Shown: one piece after another, positions 15,025 through 23,330 of the stretch
Position numbering within the stretch: the stretch's first letter is position 1
How the letters are laid out: each line of letters begins with the position of its first letter
From: an uncultured Eubacteriales bacterium
GTDB taxonomy: Bacteria > Bacillota > Clostridia > Christensenellales > Aristaeellaceae
Assembly (NCBI GenBank): GCA_944349855.1
Contig: CALVNS010000017.1
Coordinates: forward strand, 1-53,534
Direction of reading: 5' to 3'
Length of the DNA: 53,534 nt
Made by a program: the position numbers and the translations under genes
The notes under the pieces: model-generated
What the model was told of the DNA's origin: nothing
What the model saw: the letters and a program-made list of their open reading frames with translations, nothing else
Databases searched by the model: none

Positions 15025-16908
15025 TCAGTCGTTCTCCGCCGCCAGCGCGCACAGGCGCATCGAGCGGCTGAGGAACGCGGTCATCTGCTGGGGCGAGAGC
15101 GGCGCGCGCGACAGCTCCGCCAGGTCGTACAGCTCGGCCGCGATCAGCTGCGCGCGCTGCGGGTCCTTCGCGCCCGCCAGCGCCGCGACCAGCGCGCTAC
15201 GGCTGTTGAGCACGAGCGTGAAGTCATCCGGCAGCGAGAAGCCCTTCTCGCCGTACAGGCGCGACATGTCCTTGAAGCGGCGCGTCTGCTCGTCCTCCAC
15301 GAGCATCGCCGGCAACTGCTCGTCGCGCAGCGCCTGCAGCTCCACCTTGAGCGACTCCATGCCCGTCGCCTCGCGGAACAGCTTGGTGAGCGCCTGCGCA
15401 TCCAGCGCGGGGCTCTCGCCGTCCTGCGCCTTGAGCGCGTCGGTATTCGCGTCCACGCGGCAGAAGCGCAGCTTGCCGTCCTTCTGGCCCGAATACTCCA
15501 TGAAGGATACGAAGTTGACGTCGATGGGCGTGTCGAGCACGACCACGTCGATCCCCTGATCGCGGTACAGACGAATCATCGCGTCCTGGCGGCTCTCATC
15601 GCTCGTGTAGAGCACCTTGTCCGGCGCCTTCTCGCCGTTTTGCGCCGTGTACTCCGCCAGCGTCAGGAACCGGCCGTCCACCGTCTTGTACAGCAGCACG
15701 TCCTTCATGCGCTCGTAGAACTTCTCGTCGCGCATGCAGCCGTACTTGATGAACGGATGGATGTCCGGCCAGTACTTCTCAAACGACGCCCGGTCGGTGT
15801 TGAACATGCCCGTCAGCCGGTCGGCCACCTTGCGGGTGATGTGCGCGCTGATCTTGCGCACGTAGCCGTCGTTTTGCAGGAACGAGCGCGACACGTTCAG
15901 CGGCAGGTCCGGACAGTCGATGACGCCCTTGAGCAGCATCAGGAACTCCGGGATGACCTCCTTGATGTTGTCCGCCACGAACACCTGGCCGCTGAAGAGC
16001 TTGATCTGCCCCTCCATGCCGCCGAAGTCCTGGCGCAGCTTGGGGAAGTACAGGATGCCCTTGAGGTTGAAGGGATAGTCCACGTTCAGGTGCACCCAGA
16101 ACAGCGGCTCCTCGAACTCGCGGAACACCTTGCGGTAGAACGCCTTGTACTCCTCTTCGGTGCAGTCCGACGGATTCTTCAGCCACAGCGGGTGCGTGTC
16201 GTTGACCGGCACGGGCGCCGCCGGCTTCTTTTCCTCGCCCTTTGCCTCCTCGTCCTTGGTTTCCTCAAACTTCGGGCCGTCGTCCTTCGCGCCCTCGGGC
16301 TTGATCTCATCCAGGAAGATGGGCGTTTGCATGAACGCGCAGTAGCGCTCCAGCACCTCGCGCACGCGGTAGGGCCGCAAAAACTCCTCCTCGTCCGGGG
16401 CGATGTCCAGCGTGATGCGCGTGCCGCGCCGGTCCCAATCGCTGTCCGACAGGGTGTAGGTCATGCCGTCCTCGCTCTCCCAGCGCACCGCCTGCGCGCC
16501 TGGCTTGTAGGACAGCGTGTCGATCGTCACCTTCGAGGCGACCATGAACGCCGAGTAGAAGCCCAGGCCGAAGTGGCCGATGATGCCGCCGTCCTTCTCC
16601 TTGTCGTCGTACTGCTTGAGGAATTCCTCCGCGCCGGAAAACGCCACCTGGCCGATGTAGCGCTCAACTTCATCCGCCGTCATGCCGATGCCGTTGTCGA
16701 TGAAGCGCAGCTGCTTGGCCGCCGCGTCCACCTCCACATGCACCTGATAGTCGTCCTCCCCGCCTGCAATGCGCATCTTCGTGACCGCGTCGCACGCGTT
16801 GCTCACCATCTCGCGCACGAAGATGTCCTTATCCGAATACAGCCACTTCTTGATCACGGGCATGATGTTCTGCGCGTGAATCGACACGCTCCCCGTCTTC
16901 TTTTCCAT
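15025..16908 (-). CDS. htpG: Molecular chaperone HtpG (Hsp90)
   Basis: This 627-residue bacterial Hsp90 has the N-terminal GHKL ATPase motifs REMVSNACDA, RFIDNGIGM and GHFGLGFYS. The middle domain includes PLNVSRSFLQND and is followed by the C-terminal dimerisation domain. A short lysine/glutamate/proline-rich linker near residues 220-245 joins the N and middle domains. The ATG at 16908 has AAGGGAGG 8 bases upstream. Expression is predicted to be under HrcA, because a perfect CIRCE sits beside its consensus promoter. Neighbours on both sides belong to other transcription units. Confidence 0.97.
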   Translation of the reverse strand: MEKKTGSVSIHAQNIMPVIKKWLYSDKDIFVREMVSNACDAVTKMRIAGGEDDYQVHVEVDAAAKQLRFIDNGIGMTADEVERYIGQVAFSGAEEFLKQYDDKEKDGGIIGHFGLGFYSAFMVASKVTIDTLSYKPGAQAVRWESEDGMTYTLSDSDWDRRGTRITLDIAPDEEEFLRPYRVREVLERYCAFMQTPIFLDEIKPEGAKDDGPKFEETKDEEAKGEEKKPAAPVPVNDTHPLWLKNPSDCTEEEYKAFYRKVFREFEEPLFWVHLNVDYPFNLKGILYFPKLRQDFGGMEGQIKLFSGQVFVADNIKEVIPEFLMLLKGVIDCPDLPLNVSRSFLQNDGYVRKISAHITRKVADRLTGMFNTDRASFEKYWPDIHPFIKYGCMRDEKFYERMKDVLLYKTVDGRFLTLAEYTAQNGEKAPDKVLYTSDESRQDAMIRLYRDQGIDVVVLDTPIDVNFVSFMEYSGQKDGKLRFCRVDANTDALKAQDGESPALDAQALTKLFREATGMESLKVELQALRDEQLPAMLVEDEQTRRFKDMSRLYGEKGFSLPDDFTLVLNSRSALVAALAGAKDPQRAQLIAAELYDLAELSRAPLSPQQMTAFLSRSMRLCALAAEND

Positions 16909-16951
16909 ATATAAAACCTCCCTTGGAACAAAAAATCCGCTTACGGGGGTT

Positions 16952-16980
16952 ATTGTAGTACCGTGCAGGGCGCGTGTCAA
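16952..16980 (-). promoter_or_regulatory. Consensus sigma-A promoter of htpG
   Basis: On the minus strand TTGACA (16975-16980) and TACAAT (16952-16957) are separated by exactly 17 bases. The -10 box is about 43 bases before the htpG ATG. Confidence 0.9.
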
Positions 16981-16987
16981 GCCTTTT

Positions 16988-17014
16988 TTAGCACTCAGCA
17001 AAAGAGAGTGCTAA
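16988..17014. promoter_or_regulatory. CIRCE operator (HrcA-binding site)
   Basis: TTAGCACTC (16988-16996), a 9-base spacer and GAGTGCTAA (17006-17014) match the CIRCE consensus with no mismatch. It lies 7 bases upstream of the htpG -35 box, and about 30 bases upstream of the -35 of the divergent GH127-like gene. HrcA bound here would be expected to repress htpG and release it on heat shock. Confidence 0.95.
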
Positions 17015-17045
17015 CAATCCCCGGGCGCCGCACACTACATCGGCC

Positions 17046-17074
17046 TTTACCTGCGGCCGGAATTCAGGTATAAT
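17046..17074 (+). promoter_or_regulatory. Promoter of the GH127-like gene
   Basis: TATAAT (17069-17074) is perfect. TTTACC (17046-17051) lies 17 bases upstream and matches four of six -35 positions. Confidence 0.7.
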
Positions 17075-17136
17075 AGAAGACAAATCGGGGATACGACCCG
17101 ACGCGCCGCGTCGGGATGCAGATAGGAGATATACGC

Positions 17137-19044
17137 ATGATCGCAAAGACAATGTTCAACCGCGCGCCGCTGGTGCCGGGGCGGTTCGCGCCGCTGCCGC
17201 TGGGCGCGCTCAAGCCCAAGGGATGGCTGCTGCGCCAGCTGCAGGCGCAGGCCGAGGGGCTGACGGGCAGCCTTTCGCAGGCGCTGCCGCAGGTGTGCGA
17301 GGGCGACGCATGGCTGGAGGGCGGCGAGGCCGCGCTGCGCGCCGCGCGCTATCTGGAGGGGCTGGTGCCGCTGGCGTTTCTGACGGGAGACGAACGGCTG
17401 CGCGCGCGGGCCGGGGCGCGCGTGGACGAGGTGCTGAAAAGCCAACGCGAGGACGGCTCCTTCGGCCCGCAGACGCAGGACGCCTTCGTCGCGCGCGGGG
17501 CGATGCTCATGGCGGTATGGCAATACTACACCGCGACTGCGGAGCGTGGGGCGCTGCTGTTTCTGCTGCGCTATCTGAAGTACCTGCTCTACCGGCTCAG
17601 CGACGAGCCGCTGGCGCCGCAGGATGCGGCCTTTACCGCGGATACGCTGTATGTGGCCCTTTGCGCCTACAATGTGACGGGCAAGCGCCCGCTGCTGGAC
17701 CTGTGCCGCCTGCTGCTCTTGCAGGGCAAGGACTGGACGCGCTTTTGCCACACGTTCCCCTACCGCGCGCCGATGTACAAGCACACGCCGCCGGCGCAGA
17801 TGTACACGCTGCTGCGGGCGTCGGACGGCGAGCGCTCCTACTACGCGCACCTGCAGCGCACGACGCGCGCCTGCAACGTGGCGCAGGGGCTGCGCGTGCC
17901 TGCGCTGGGCTATGTGCTCACGGGCTCGGGCAAGCAGGAGGAGGCGTTCGAGGCGGGCTTTTCCAAGCTGATGAAGGCGCACGGCGTGGCGTGCGGATGC
18001 TTTACAGGCGATACGCTGCTGGCGGGCGGCAATCCTTCGCAGGGCGTGGACGCGCGCGCCGTGCACGAATTGATGAAGACGCTGGAGGCCGAGCTGTACG
18101 CGCAGGGCGCGCCGGACGCGGCCGACGCGCTGGAGCGCCTGGCGTTCAACGCGCTGCCGGCAATGTACACGCGGGACATGCGCGCCTGTCAGTGGATCCA
18201 GCAGCCCAACCAGGTGCGCGTCAGCCGCGAGGCGCGGGCGTTCTACGACGCGGGCGAGGAGGCGAACCTGTTTACCGGCAGCTCCAACGCCGACGTGCTC
18301 AGCGCCGTGCATCGGGGCTTCCCCGGCTACGCCTCGTCGCTTTGGATGCTCTCGCGCGACGGCGGCCTGGCGGCGATGAGCTACGCGCCTTGCACGCTGC
18401 GCTACCGCCTGGGGGAGACGGCCGTGCGCGTCGCCGTCGACGGCGCCTATCCCTACGACGGCGCGGTACGCATCGAGCTGTCGCTGTCCGAGGATGCGGC
18501 CTTCCCCATCCACCTGCACATTCCCGCCTGGGCCGAGGGGGCGACCGCGGCCGTGGGCGGCGACGTGACGGACTGCGCGCCGGGCGGCTTTGCGACGCTC
18601 TCGCGCCAGTGGCACGACGGCGACGTGATCCTGCTCAACCTGCCCATGCGCCCCCGCCTGACGCGCTGGTACCATGCCAGCGCGGCCGTGGAGCGCGGCC
18701 CGCTCGTCTTCGCGCTGGCCCTGGATGAGCACTGGACCGAGCTGGACGCGCACGGGCCCATGCCCGACCTTGCGGCGAGCACCTCCTCGCCGTGGAACTA
18801 TGCGCTGCTGGCGGACGCGGACGTCGAGGAAGAGCTCGACCCCGCGCAGGCCGGCGCCTTCGGCGAGGGTTGCCCCGCCGCGCTGTACGTGCAGGCCGCG
18901 CCCGTACTGGACTGGACGATGCAGGAGGGCAGCTGCCAGCAGCCGCCCATCGCGCCACCCGTCGACCGCGCCCGCGCGGCGCGCGTGCGGCTGGTGCCCT
19001 ACGGCGCGACGGCGCTGCGCATCAGCCAGTTTCCGCTCGCCTGA
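17137..19044 (+). CDS. GH127 (DUF1680)-family protein with substituted active-site residues
   Basis: This 635-residue protein matches the beta-L-arabinofuranosidase family GH127 along its (alpha/alpha) barrel: PLGALKPKGWLLRQL near residue 20, DGSFGP near 107, then LAGGNPSQG, RLAFNALPAMYTRDM, QQPNQV, SLWMLSRDGGLAAMSYAPC and a C-terminal beta domain. In canonical members the barrel carries a GDE glutamate, a TE-x-C zinc pair and a Cys-Cys pair that includes the nucleophile. Here those places read GDT (Thr293), GVDAR (Asp305, Arg307) and GSSN (Ser382, Ser383). It may be a pseudoenzyme or have changed chemistry. There is no signal peptide. The ATG at 17137 has TAGGAG 8 bases upstream. Confidence 0.85.
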   Translation: MIAKTMFNRAPLVPGRFAPLPLGALKPKGWLLRQLQAQAEGLTGSLSQALPQVCEGDAWLEGGEAALRAARYLEGLVPLAFLTGDERLRARAGARVDEVLKSQREDGSFGPQTQDAFVARGAMLMAVWQYYTATAERGALLFLLRYLKYLLYRLSDEPLAPQDAAFTADTLYVALCAYNVTGKRPLLDLCRLLLLQGKDWTRFCHTFPYRAPMYKHTPPAQMYTLLRASDGERSYYAHLQRTTRACNVAQGLRVPALGYVLTGSGKQEEAFEAGFSKLMKAHGVACGCFTGDTLLAGGNPSQGVDARAVHELMKTLEAELYAQGAPDAADALERLAFNALPAMYTRDMRACQWIQQPNQVRVSREARAFYDAGEEANLFTGSSNADVLSAVHRGFPGYASSLWMLSRDGGLAAMSYAPCTLRYRLGETAVRVAVDGAYPYDGAVRIELSLSEDAAFPIHLHIPAWAEGATAAVGGDVTDCAPGGFATLSRQWHDGDVILLNLPMRPRLTRWYHASAAVERGPLVFALALDEHWTELDAHGPMPDLAASTSSPWNYALLADADVEEELDPAQAGAFGEGCPAALYVQAAPVLDWTMQEGSCQQPPIAPPVDRARAARVRLVPYGATALRISQFPLA

Positions 19045-19070
19045 CACCGCCCTGAGATCGGAGGGATTGC

Positions 19071-19463
19071 ATGAGCGAACCGCTCACCATTTCGGCAGAG
19101 GGCTATCTGGACGTCATCCACGACCTGTCGCACATGGGCCCGGTGCGCTCGGTGGACGTGGCCGAGCGCCTGGGCGTGAGCAAAGTGAGCGTCAACAAGG
19201 CGCTGCGCGTGCTCAAGGAGCGGGGCTATGTGCGCCAGCAGCCCTACCAGTGCATCGAGCTGACCCAGGCCGGCGTGGAAATGGCCCATCGCATCGCCTG
19301 GCGGCACGAGGTGCTGCTCGCCTTCATGCGCGACGTGCTGGGCGTGCCGCCCCAGGCGGCTGAGGCCGACGCCTGCCGCATCGAGCACGTCATCAGCGAC
19401 GAGACCGTCGGCCGCCTGCAGGCCTTCGTACAGGAGCGCTCGCAGGAGCGCCCGGCCCGCTGA
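19071..19463 (+). CDS. DtxR/MntR-family metal-dependent transcriptional regulator
   Basis: This 130-residue protein has an N-terminal winged helix (YLDVIHDLS, VDVAERLGVSKVSVNKALRVL) and the DtxR dimerisation/metal domain with RHEVLLAFM and DACRIEHVIS. These hold the histidine, glutamate and cysteine positions used to bind manganese or iron in this family. The length fits MntR, without the SH3-like domain of DtxR. GGAGGG lies 6-7 bases before the ATG. It follows the GH127-like gene by 26 bp and may be cotranscribed. No metal transporter gene is nearby, so its targets are elsewhere. Confidence 0.87.
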   Translation: MSEPLTISAEGYLDVIHDLSHMGPVRSVDVAERLGVSKVSVNKALRVLKERGYVRQQPYQCIELTQAGVEMAHRIAWRHEVLLAFMRDVLGVPPQAAEADACRIEHVISDETVGRLQAFVQERSQERPAR

Positions 19464-19567
19464 ACCGCCGCCTTCATCATTTCCCCTTTGCGCCGTCACA
19501 CCGGCGCCACAATGCCGTGCTATGCTGTATGCAGCGCCGCAAGACGCCGCAAAACGAGGTGATCCAC

Positions 19568-20269
19568 ATGACCAAAGCCCCCAACATTCTCATCTGCGAC
19601 GACGACCCCGTCGTCCATCAGTCCTTGGCCCTGTACCTGGACAACGAGGAATTCACGCACGCCGACGCCTACGACGGCCAGCAGGCGCTGCAGATGATCG
19701 ACCAGAACCGCTTTGACCTGATGATTCTCGACCAGATGATGCCGGGGCTGTCCGGCATGGAGGTCTGCCAGGCGATCCGCAAGAAGAGCCAGCTGCCCAT
19801 CATCATGCTCACGGCGCGCGGCGAGGAGATCGACCGCATCCTCGGCCTGGAGATGGGCGCGGACGACTACATCGTCAAGCCCTTCAGCCCGCGCGAGGTC
19901 ATCTCCCGCATCAAGGCCGTACTGCGCCGCGCCGGCAACTCGGCCGAGGCGGACAAGCAGGAGGAACTGACCACCCTGCGCTACGGCAATCTGGAGATCC
20001 AGCCCGAGCGCTACAGCGTGCGCCTGGGCGGCGAGCCCGTCGCCTGCACCCCGCGCGAGGTCGAGCTGCTCTACCTGCTGGCCAGCCATCCAGGCCGCGT
20101 GTTCGAGCGCGAGCAGATCCTCTCGCGCATCTGGGGCTACGACTTCTTCGGTGACACCCGCACCGTCGACACCCACATCAAGCGCCTGCGCCAGAAGCTG
20201 AGCAACCCCCAGGGCTGGGAGATCGTCACCGTCTACGGCGTGGGCTATAAATTCGAGGTCACCGCATGA
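19568..20269 (+). CDS. OmpR/PhoB-family response regulator
   Basis: This 233-residue protein has a receiver domain with DDD at 11-13, phospho-acceptor Asp55 (ILDQMMPG), LTARG and KPFSPREV. A C-terminal winged helix follows with TPREVELLYLLASHPGRVFEREQ and RTVDTHIKRLRQKL. I chose the ATG at 19568 because the sequence then starts right at the receiver and GAGGTGA lies upstream. Its stop overlaps the start of the histidine kinase gene as ATGA, so the two form a cognate pair. The pair resembles PhoP-PhoR and WalR-WalK systems. Confidence 0.94.
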   Translation: MTKAPNILICDDDPVVHQSLALYLDNEEFTHADAYDGQQALQMIDQNRFDLMILDQMMPGLSGMEVCQAIRKKSQLPIIMLTARGEEIDRILGLEMGADDYIVKPFSPREVISRIKAVLRRAGNSAEADKQEELTTLRYGNLEIQPERYSVRLGGEPVACTPREVELLYLLASHPGRVFEREQILSRIWGYDFFGDTRTVDTHIKRLRQKLSNPQGWEIVTVYGVGYKFEVTA

Positions 20270-22245
20270 TTCGCAGTTCCTTCCTGCGGCGCACGCTCCT
20301 GCTGGTCATGTCCACCATTCTGGTGTTCGCCCTGCTGATCGCGGGCATCTACTCGCTCGTCTCGCCGCGGATCTTCGCCGCCGAAAAGATCGCCGACATG
20401 CTGCCCCAGGGCCGGCTCATCGCCGAAAACTTCGCGCAGTACCTCTCCGGCCAGCTGCCCTCTTCGCTGCTCATCGCACTCATCGGCACCAATACGGCCC
20501 AGTGGGATGCCACCGTCTGGGTCGTGGACCTGGACGGCGAGACGATCCTGCGCACGCAGCAGAAGTCCGGCCGGCGCGTGGGCACGCTGCCGGAGGGGCT
20601 GTGGAGCCTGCTGCCTCAAGTGCTCTCCGGTCAGGAGTGCACCCATATCGGCGCGCTGAACCTCAACGACAACGTCGCCGAGAGCGCGGGCACGTCTTCC
20701 GGGTCCGGCACCGGTCAGGTGCTCAGCAATGCGCTGGGCAACCTCAAGAGCGCGTCGGGCGATACGAACGACAGCGCAGAGCAGATCAGCGGCAGCATGG
20801 TCGCCGTGGCGGTGCCCGTCTTTTACGGCGATCAGGTGCAGGCTGCGGTCTTCATGGCCCAGTCGATGGACGAGGTCGTTGCGGGCATGGACAGCCTGAC
20901 CAACGCGCTGATGATCTCCGTCTTCGGCGTCGCGCTGCTGATGCTGCCCACGGTCTTCTTCTTTGCGTTCCGCCTGGCGCGCCCCATGCGCCAGATGCGC
21001 GACGTCGCCCTGGCCATGACCGCGGGCGACTTCACCGTGCGCGCAGACGAGGGCGACCCCGGCGAGATCGGCTCGCTGGGCTGCGCGCTCAACATGCTCT
21101 CCAGCGAGCTGGGCCGCTCCATCTCCGCGCTGCGCGTGGAGAGCAACCGCCTGCGCTCCACGCTCAACGGCCTGTCCGAGGGCATCATCGCCGTGGACGC
21201 CCAGGGCGCCATCACCCACGCCAATCCCGCCGTGCGCGCGCTGTTCCACGCGCAGCCCGGCCTGCAGGCCGAAGGCATGACCGGCAGCGGACGGCTCGCG
21301 CTCGTCTCGTGCGGCGAGGTGTGGGACCTGTACGATGAGGTGCTGCGCACCGGCCAGCCGCACGCGATGAACGTCCACTTTGGCGACGTGGTCGTGCGCG
21401 CGTCCGTGTCCCCGCTCGAGGGCGAACACGGCCGCTTTGCGGGCGCAGTCGGCGTGCTCAGCGACATCACCGCCTCCGAACGCCTGGAGCAGACGCGCCG
21501 CGACTACGTAGCCAACGTCTCCCACGAGCTGCGCACGCCCCTGACCGCCATGCGCGGCCTGATCGAGCCGCTGCGCGACGGCCTGGTCAAGGACGAGGAG
21601 CAGCGCCAGCACCTGTACGACATCATCCTGCGCGAGACGATGCGCCTGTCGCGCCTGGTCAGCGACATGCTCGAGCTGTCGCGCCTGCAATCGGGCACGT
21701 GTTCGCTGGAAAAGTGCCCGTTCAACCCCATCCGCATGCTCCGCTCGGTCTTCGAGGCCTACGCGCAGTACGCCGACGACTATGGGCAGACGCTGCGCCT
21801 GCATGCGCCGGACGCGCTGCCTGACGTGCTGGGCAACCCCGACCGCACCGAGCAGGTGCTCGTGGCCATCCTGGACAACGCGATGAAGTACACGCCCGAG
21901 GGCGGCACCATCGACCTGATCGCCGAGCCGACGCCCGAGCTGCTGCGCGTCACCGTCAAGGATACGGGGCCCGGCATCGCGCCGGCCGACCTGCCGCACG
22001 TCTTTGAGCGCTTTTACAAGGCCGACAAGGCCCATCAGGGCAAGGGCACCGGCCTGGGCCTGGCCATCGCGCATGAGATCATGAAGCAGCTGGGCGAGGA
22101 GCTGACCGTGCACAGCGTCCAGGGCGAGGGGAGCGCCTTCACCTTTACGCTGCACTTCTGCCCGCAGACGCCGCCGTCCCAGCCGCTGGAAGAGGGCGCA
22201 TCGGAGCCCGCTCTGCCCGCCTGCGAACCTTCCATTCATTCCTGA
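20266..22245 (+). CDS. Membrane sensor histidine kinase (WalK/PhoR-like)
   Basis: This 659-residue protein has transmembrane helices near residues 10-30 and 212-236, with an extracytoplasmic domain of about 180 residues between them. HAMP (about 237-290), PAS (about 295-400), HisKA (VSHELRTPL, phospho-acceptor His420) and HATPase (N box DNAMKYTPEGG, DTGPGIAP, GKGTGLGL) follow. The extracytoplasmic domain contains a Ser/Gly/Asn-rich low-complexity insert near residues 138-172. The gene overlaps its response regulator by 4 bases and ends in a strong terminator. The stimulus is unknown; envelope or phosphate sensing is likely from the architecture. Confidence 0.93.
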   Translation: MIRSSFLRRTLLLVMSTILVFALLIAGIYSLVSPRIFAAEKIADMLPQGRLIAENFAQYLSGQLPSSLLIALIGTNTAQWDATVWVVDLDGETILRTQQKSGRRVGTLPEGLWSLLPQVLSGQECTHIGALNLNDNVAESAGTSSGSGTGQVLSNALGNLKSASGDTNDSAEQISGSMVAVAVPVFYGDQVQAAVFMAQSMDEVVAGMDSLTNALMISVFGVALLMLPTVFFFAFRLARPMRQMRDVALAMTAGDFTVRADEGDPGEIGSLGCALNMLSSELGRSISALRVESNRLRSTLNGLSEGIIAVDAQGAITHANPAVRALFHAQPGLQAEGMTGSGRLALVSCGEVWDLYDEVLRTGQPHAMNVHFGDVVVRASVSPLEGEHGRFAGAVGVLSDITASERLEQTRRDYVANVSHELRTPLTAMRGLIEPLRDGLVKDEEQRQHLYDIILRETMRLSRLVSDMLELSRLQSGTCSLEKCPFNPIRMLRSVFEAYAQYADDYGQTLRLHAPDALPDVLGNPDRTEQVLVAILDNAMKYTPEGGTIDLIAEPTPELLRVTVKDTGPGIAPADLPHVFERFYKADKAHQGKGTGLGLAIAHEIMKQLGEELTVHSVQGEGSAFTFTLHFCPQTPPSQPLEEGASEPALPACEPSIHS

Positions 22246-22271
22246 CGCCCGCCGGCCGGGCGTCTTTTTTT
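22245..22271 (+). terminator. Rho-independent terminator after the two-component operon
   Basis: ACGCCCG and CGGGCGT form a 7-bp stem with a 5-base CCGGC loop, followed by C and seven T residues. Confidence 0.88.
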
Positions 22272-22296
22272 GCATTTCTCCCTGTGCGCCGGCCGG

Positions 22297-22325
22297 TTGA
22301 CAGGGAATGGATTTCGCGATACAAT
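22297..22325 (+). promoter_or_regulatory. Consensus promoter of the glycopolymer operon
   Basis: TTGACA (22297-22302) and TACAAT (22320-22325) are spaced by 17 bases. They lie 38 bases before the first glycosyltransferase start. Confidence 0.9.
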
Positions 22326-22362
22326 CATTCTCATCGTCCGCGCCGCCAAAGGAGGCCCGCCC

Positions 22363-23316
22363 ATGCCCCAGCCGCTGATCTCGCTCGTCGTGCCCGTCTA
22401 CCGCGCGGAGGCCTATCTGCCCGCCTGCATGCAGAGCATCCGCGCCCAGCGCTACGGCGCGCTGGACGTCGTGTGCGTCGACGACGGCAGCCCGGACCGC
22501 TGCCCCGAGATGCTGGACCGCTACGCCCGGGAGGACGCGCGCATCCGCGTGATCCATCAGCCCAACGCCGGGCAGGCAGCCGCGCGCAACGCGGGGGTCG
22601 CCGCCGCGCGCGGGGAATACCTGACGTTCGTGGACAGCGACGACCGGATCGAGCCGGATCTGGTCGTCGCGCTGCTGCGCGCGATGACGCAGGCCGGGGC
22701 AGACGCCGCCGTGTGCGACGCGCGGACCTTCTGCGCCGACGTGCCGCCTGCGCCTGCCAAGCGCGGCGGAGTCGAGGTCATGACCGGCGCGCAGGCCATG
22801 CGCCGGATGCTCTACCAGCGGGATTACGACACCAGCCCCTGGGGAAAAATGTACCGCACGGAGCTCGTGCGCGCGCATCCGTTCCCCGAGGGGCGCATCT
22901 TCGAGGATCTGTTCGCCGTCTACCGCATGCTCTTTGACGCCGAACGGGTCGCCTATGTGCGCGAGCCGCTGTACCTGTACCGCATCAATCCCGAGGGCAC
23001 GATGCGCCAGGCGTTTCGCCCGGCGGTGTTGGATGCGGCCGACGCTGCCGACGAGATCGTCTCCTTCGCGCAGTCCCGCTGCCCCGAGGCGCTCCCGGCC
23101 GCGCTGGCGCGCCGGTTCAGCGCATACTGCCAGGTGCTGCGCTGGATGCGCGACGTCGGGCCGGGCGACCCGCTGTATGCGCGCAAGGTGTCGCTGTGGC
23201 GCGCGATCCGCGCCGACCGCTGGCGGATGCTTGCCGACGCGCAGGCGCGGCCCAAAAACCGCGCGGCAGCGGCCTGCACGCTGCTGGGGATGAACCTGTT
23301 TTCGCGCCTTCGCTGA
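22363..23316 (+). CDS. Family 2 glycosyltransferase
   Basis: This 317-residue protein has a GT-A fold: LISLVVPVYRAEAYLPACMQS, the nucleotide-binding VCVDDGSPD, NAGQAAARNAG and the metal-binding FVDSDD. The later TSPWGKMYRT and GRIFEDLF segments are typical of capsule and wall glycosyltransferases. It should transfer a sugar from a nucleotide-sugar onto a lipid-linked glycan in the cytoplasm. The ATG at 22363 has AAAGGAGG 8-9 bases upstream. It is first in an operon with a pyruvyl transferase, another GT2 and an ABC exporter. Confidence 0.92.
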   Translation: MPQPLISLVVPVYRAEAYLPACMQSIRAQRYGALDVVCVDDGSPDRCPEMLDRYAREDARIRVIHQPNAGQAAARNAGVAAARGEYLTFVDSDDRIEPDLVVALLRAMTQAGADAAVCDARTFCADVPPAPAKRGGVEVMTGAQAMRRMLYQRDYDTSPWGKMYRTELVRAHPFPEGRIFEDLFAVYRMLFDAERVAYVREPLYLYRINPEGTMRQAFRPAVLDAADAADEIVSFAQSRCPEALPAALARRFSAYCQVLRWMRDVGPGDPLYARKVSLWRAIRADRWRMLADAQARPKNRAAAACTLLGMNLFSRLR

Positions 23317-23330
23317 CGGAGGGAGAGCCG

